Shown piece after piece: positions 61,513 through 64,000 of a stretch of DNA of 64,000 nucleotides. Source of the stretch: Neonectria sp. B-13 (lineage: Eukaryota > Ascomycota > Sordariomycetes > Hypocreales > Nectriaceae); NCBI GenBank assembly GCA_002682825.1, contig NOKP01000001.1, positions 5,459,296-5,523,295 of the forward strand. Reading direction: 5' to 3'. The translations under genes and the position numbers were made by a program. The notes below the pieces were generated by a model. It saw nothing but the letters and a program-made list of their open reading frames with translations, did not search any database and was not told the DNA's origin. Within the stretch, counting starts at the first letter, position 1. Each line of letters opens with the position of its first letter.

Positions 61513-63929
61513 CTATAGCTTGGCCTTAGGTGGCTCAAGCGTGGGAATGAGGAGGTCGCGCATGTCTCCCGCGGCTTCGTTCAAGTAGTGGCTCATCCGA
61601 TCGCTTCCCAAGCCCTTGGAAACAACGTTGAAGTTGAGGCTATTCAAACTCGTTAGTGTCACGTTCATAAAGTACTAGGGCCGTCGCTGGCGCCCGGGTG
61701 GAAGTATGAGGGTTTGCGTGCTTACCTGTTCTCATTGATCATGTAGGCAATGCCGAATCCAGCATCAATGACTTGGCTCCACCCGTAGCCGTTGAAGAAC
61801 TCGGAGCTCAGCTGGGAAGTGGACAGGTGCCAAGATGCAGAGTAAGCGAAGGCAGGATCCTTGTAGATGGCGGGCACGTCCTGGCCGGGTTCGAGGAGTT
61901 TCTTGAGACCGAAGAGATGTCTATCAACGCCCTTTCCATCGGAGGCGGCGGTAATGTACTCGAGGTGGGCGTTGATGGCCTTTCGGAAGAGGTCGACGCG
62001 TGTCTTGTCCTCCGACGAACCATCCGCCATGGCCTTACACCAGGTTACCGATTCGTCCGAGACGGTTCGGCACGTCTCGGTGCGGCCAAGCTGGAAGCGT
62101 CGAGTGGCGGCAGACTCATACGTAGGACGATTCTTACCGTACATCTTGAAATAGGCCAGCTGAATAATCATCTGGACGTAGGCATCAGGAGAGCACTTGA
62201 ACTTCTTAATGAGGCCCTTGCCGTAGCCCTGGTAAGCCTGGACGGCAAGCTGGTGCTGGGAAATTATGCTGTTGAAGTCCTTTGTGGCGCGGTCAATCTC
62301 AGCCTGAACCTTTTGGTCAATGTCAAACTTGACAATCTGGGGTTCGGGGAGATTGGAGCGGATGGTAGGATCGGAAAAGTCGAGCTTGTTGCCGAAGATA
62401 AGGTCGTTGACGTAGTCATTCAGGCGATGAGTGGGGGTTCCGTCCATCATGGAGTGCTCGCCCATGAAGCCAGAGGTGCCGTTGTCGTTGACAATGAACT
62501 GCAGCGGCTTATCGAACCACCGATTGGCGCCATCGCCGTGCCAGTATTGGCGGGCACGCTCCTCGAGGGTGACGGGGGCGGCATCGTCAAGGCAAATGAC
62601 GAACGAGGATGCCTCGATGGCCTCGAGAGCAGCCTTGTTGTTGGGGCTGGCCTGAATCAAGACCTCACGGGCATCGGCCCAGATATCGCGATTCTCCGAG
62701 GTCAAAGCGCCTACGGGGGGAACACGGTGGGCATTTTGGTACACGTGCTTGAATTGCTGCTCTAGCTCAGAGGTGTTGAGCTGCTTGCCATCAATTTCGC
62801 ACTGAATCTTGAAGAATTGGTTCTTGCGGATGGCGATGATGTACTTGTGCTCATCGGCGGAGTACTTGATGGGGTAGTCGGCGGGCTTGGCGGCAACACG
62901 GGAGGCGTTGAACATCCACTTGTAGGAATCCATGCAGATGGGGAGCTTCTTCATGTACTCGGGTTCAAGGGTGCCGGTGTCGACCTGCTTCTTGAATTCG
63001 AGAGCCGAGGTGGTGATGGCGGCAGCACGCTTGGCGGGGTCCCGACGGCGGCGATCATCTCGATGGGAGTAGAAGTAGCTGACGTAGGGGACAACAGGAT
63101 CGCGATAGGCTAGGTAGGCGGCCTCGTTCCACCATTCATAGATCCAGTTCCTGATGTTGGGGTCCTCGCGGCGAGCGGTGAGCTTGTCCTGGAGCTTGGA
63201 GCCGACGCCACCGGGGCGGACGAAGTCTTGAACGGCCTTCTCGCTGGCCTCGTACTCGGCGGCAGAGAGAAGGGGGTGGAGGGACTTGAGATAACGCTTT
63301 GCCGTCTCGTCGAGGGAGGGCACGGGTAGTCGGGGCAAGGAGTCTTGGAACCTCAACATGGGGCCCTTTGACTTGTCCTCGGCATAAGCTGGAAGGAGGT
63401 GGTGTTAGCGGTAGCGGAACTATTCGTGAGGACGGCAAAGTCCGATTGTCACATGGGAATCCGGGACTGGGGCGTGGGCGTACCTGAAGGGATGGAGCTG
63501 TTGGCTCGCTTGGCGGGTGCCATGATGAGAGTCTGCGCCTGGGGTGAAGTCAGTATTGAGGCAGAGCAGGATGTCAGATGTGGTAGTGAATGAACAGGAG
63601 AAAAAGACGAGTCGTCAGTAATTCGAGCGACGGCGGGCTAGGATAGATAGTTTGGGCCCTGCCATCGGCTGTGACGACCCATGCCAAATCGCCGGTTGCC
63701 CGGACCATCTGGTGGGAGTGGGAGTGGTAGTTGTGCAGAGGGAAGCTAGCGGAAGCACAGCCATACACATACACACACACACAAACACACACAACGGAGG
63801 CGACGCGTGAGAGATAGAGATAGGAATGTGTATATAGGCAGCGAGGGGATAGGAGAGACTTACGGTGCGTGTTGCGTTGATGTGACGGAAGCTGTTCCTC
63901 AGGGCGGACGAGCGGGCTAAAGTCAACAT
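61513..63929 (-). CDS. Carnitine O-acetyltransferase, dual mitochondrial/peroxisomal
   Basis: Exons 63,929-63,864, 63,538-63,484, 63,388-61,726 and 61,639-61,513. The first ATG gives 636 residues; the ATG at 63,523 gives 609. The enzyme transfers acetyl groups between CoA and carnitine for acetyl export during growth on fatty acids or acetate. The long form starts MLTLARSSALRNSFRHINAT, a basic amphipathic mitochondrial presequence; the short form starts MAPAKRANSSIPS. Both end in AKL, a PTS1 peroxisomal signal. The catalytic histidine is in GEHSMMDG (H325 short form, H352 long form), with the STS motif near the C-terminus (LSTSQLSS). Splicing out 325-bp intron 1, or starting transcription inside it, would choose the form. 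It is the CAT2/AcuJ type. Confidence 0.93.
63539..63863 (-). promoter_or_regulatory. Intron 1 / internal promoter region of the carnitine acetyltransferase gene
   Basis: A 325-bp intron (GTAAGT...CAG), several times longer than the other introns in the window, between the presequence exon and the peroxisomal start. It contains an AC microsatellite (about 63,760-63,795). Its length and position are suited to a second promoter for the short transcript. Confidence 0.5.
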
Positions 63930-64000
63930 GGCCGGCGCAGAGCGAGATGCGAGGGCTCAGAGGGATGACACAAAAAGAGGTCTTGATCGGCGGCGGCGGA

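Noticed and set aside
61773..62765. 330-codon plus-strand frame
   Set aside because: Exactly antisense to the conserved carnitine acetyltransferase exon; codon bias of the real gene opens this shadow frame.

Overview
The window looks like a scaffold from a filamentous ascomycete (Pezizomycotina, probably Sordariomycetes). The right third holds fungal housekeeping genes with short GT-AG introns (50-96 bp, apart from one 325-bp intron in a leader). The left two thirds (1 to about 42,150) are extremely TA-rich, with stop-riddled transposon coding sequence and transition-type differences between repeat copies. That is the signature of repeat-induced point mutation (RIP), although I could not compute RIP indices.

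Left region, 1-42,150. I support no host gene here. The first 17.86 kb is an inverted repeat: 1-8780 mirrors 9080-17859 with no net indel at any checked anchor, around a 100-N gap and a TTTCCTA array. Each arm carries a Ty3/gypsy RT-RNase H remnant, a decayed hAT transposon, hAT MITEs, copies of a ~1.05-kb non-LTR element with a 16-bp minisatellite (called family A here), a 629-bp LTR mini-element (TRIM) and a SINE fragment. To the right lie more family A copies, an unclassified repeat (family B), a second TRIM at 23,399-24,008, a 12.2-kb Ty3/gypsy element (24,556-36,710) with a SINE and a hAT MITE nested in it, and a 190-bp solo LTR. Target-site duplications could be read for most insertions. 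The few GC-richer islands in the TA-rich block are short elements: two TRIMs, the SINE and the solo LTR.

Right region, 42,150-64,000. Seven protein genes are well supported: a fungal protein of unknown function; a 1,225-residue RNA-end processing/repair fusion (2H phosphoesterase, EEP nuclease, nucleotidyltransferase/poly(A)-polymerase core, MJ1316 domain); Exo70; Mcm3; a Mak32-like PfkB protein; cyclase-associated protein (Srv2/CAP); and carnitine acetyltransferase with alternative mitochondrial and peroxisomal starts. A 37-residue cysteine-rich peptide gene is probable. Exo70 and mcm3 are divergent across a 0.9-kb shared promoter; mcm3 and the mak32-like gene converge. The genes do not form a pathway and read as a normal euchromatic segment beside a heterochromatic repeat block.

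Best candidates for novelty: (1) two diverged TRIM families sharing one compact block with a Pol III A box in the LTR, a B box about 90 bp away in the internal region, and a TTTT run just before the A box, which suggests Pol III-driven LTR mini-retrotransposons; (2) the very long, apparently perfect palindrome, either a recent inverted duplication or an assembly artefact; (3) the four-domain RNA-repair protein.
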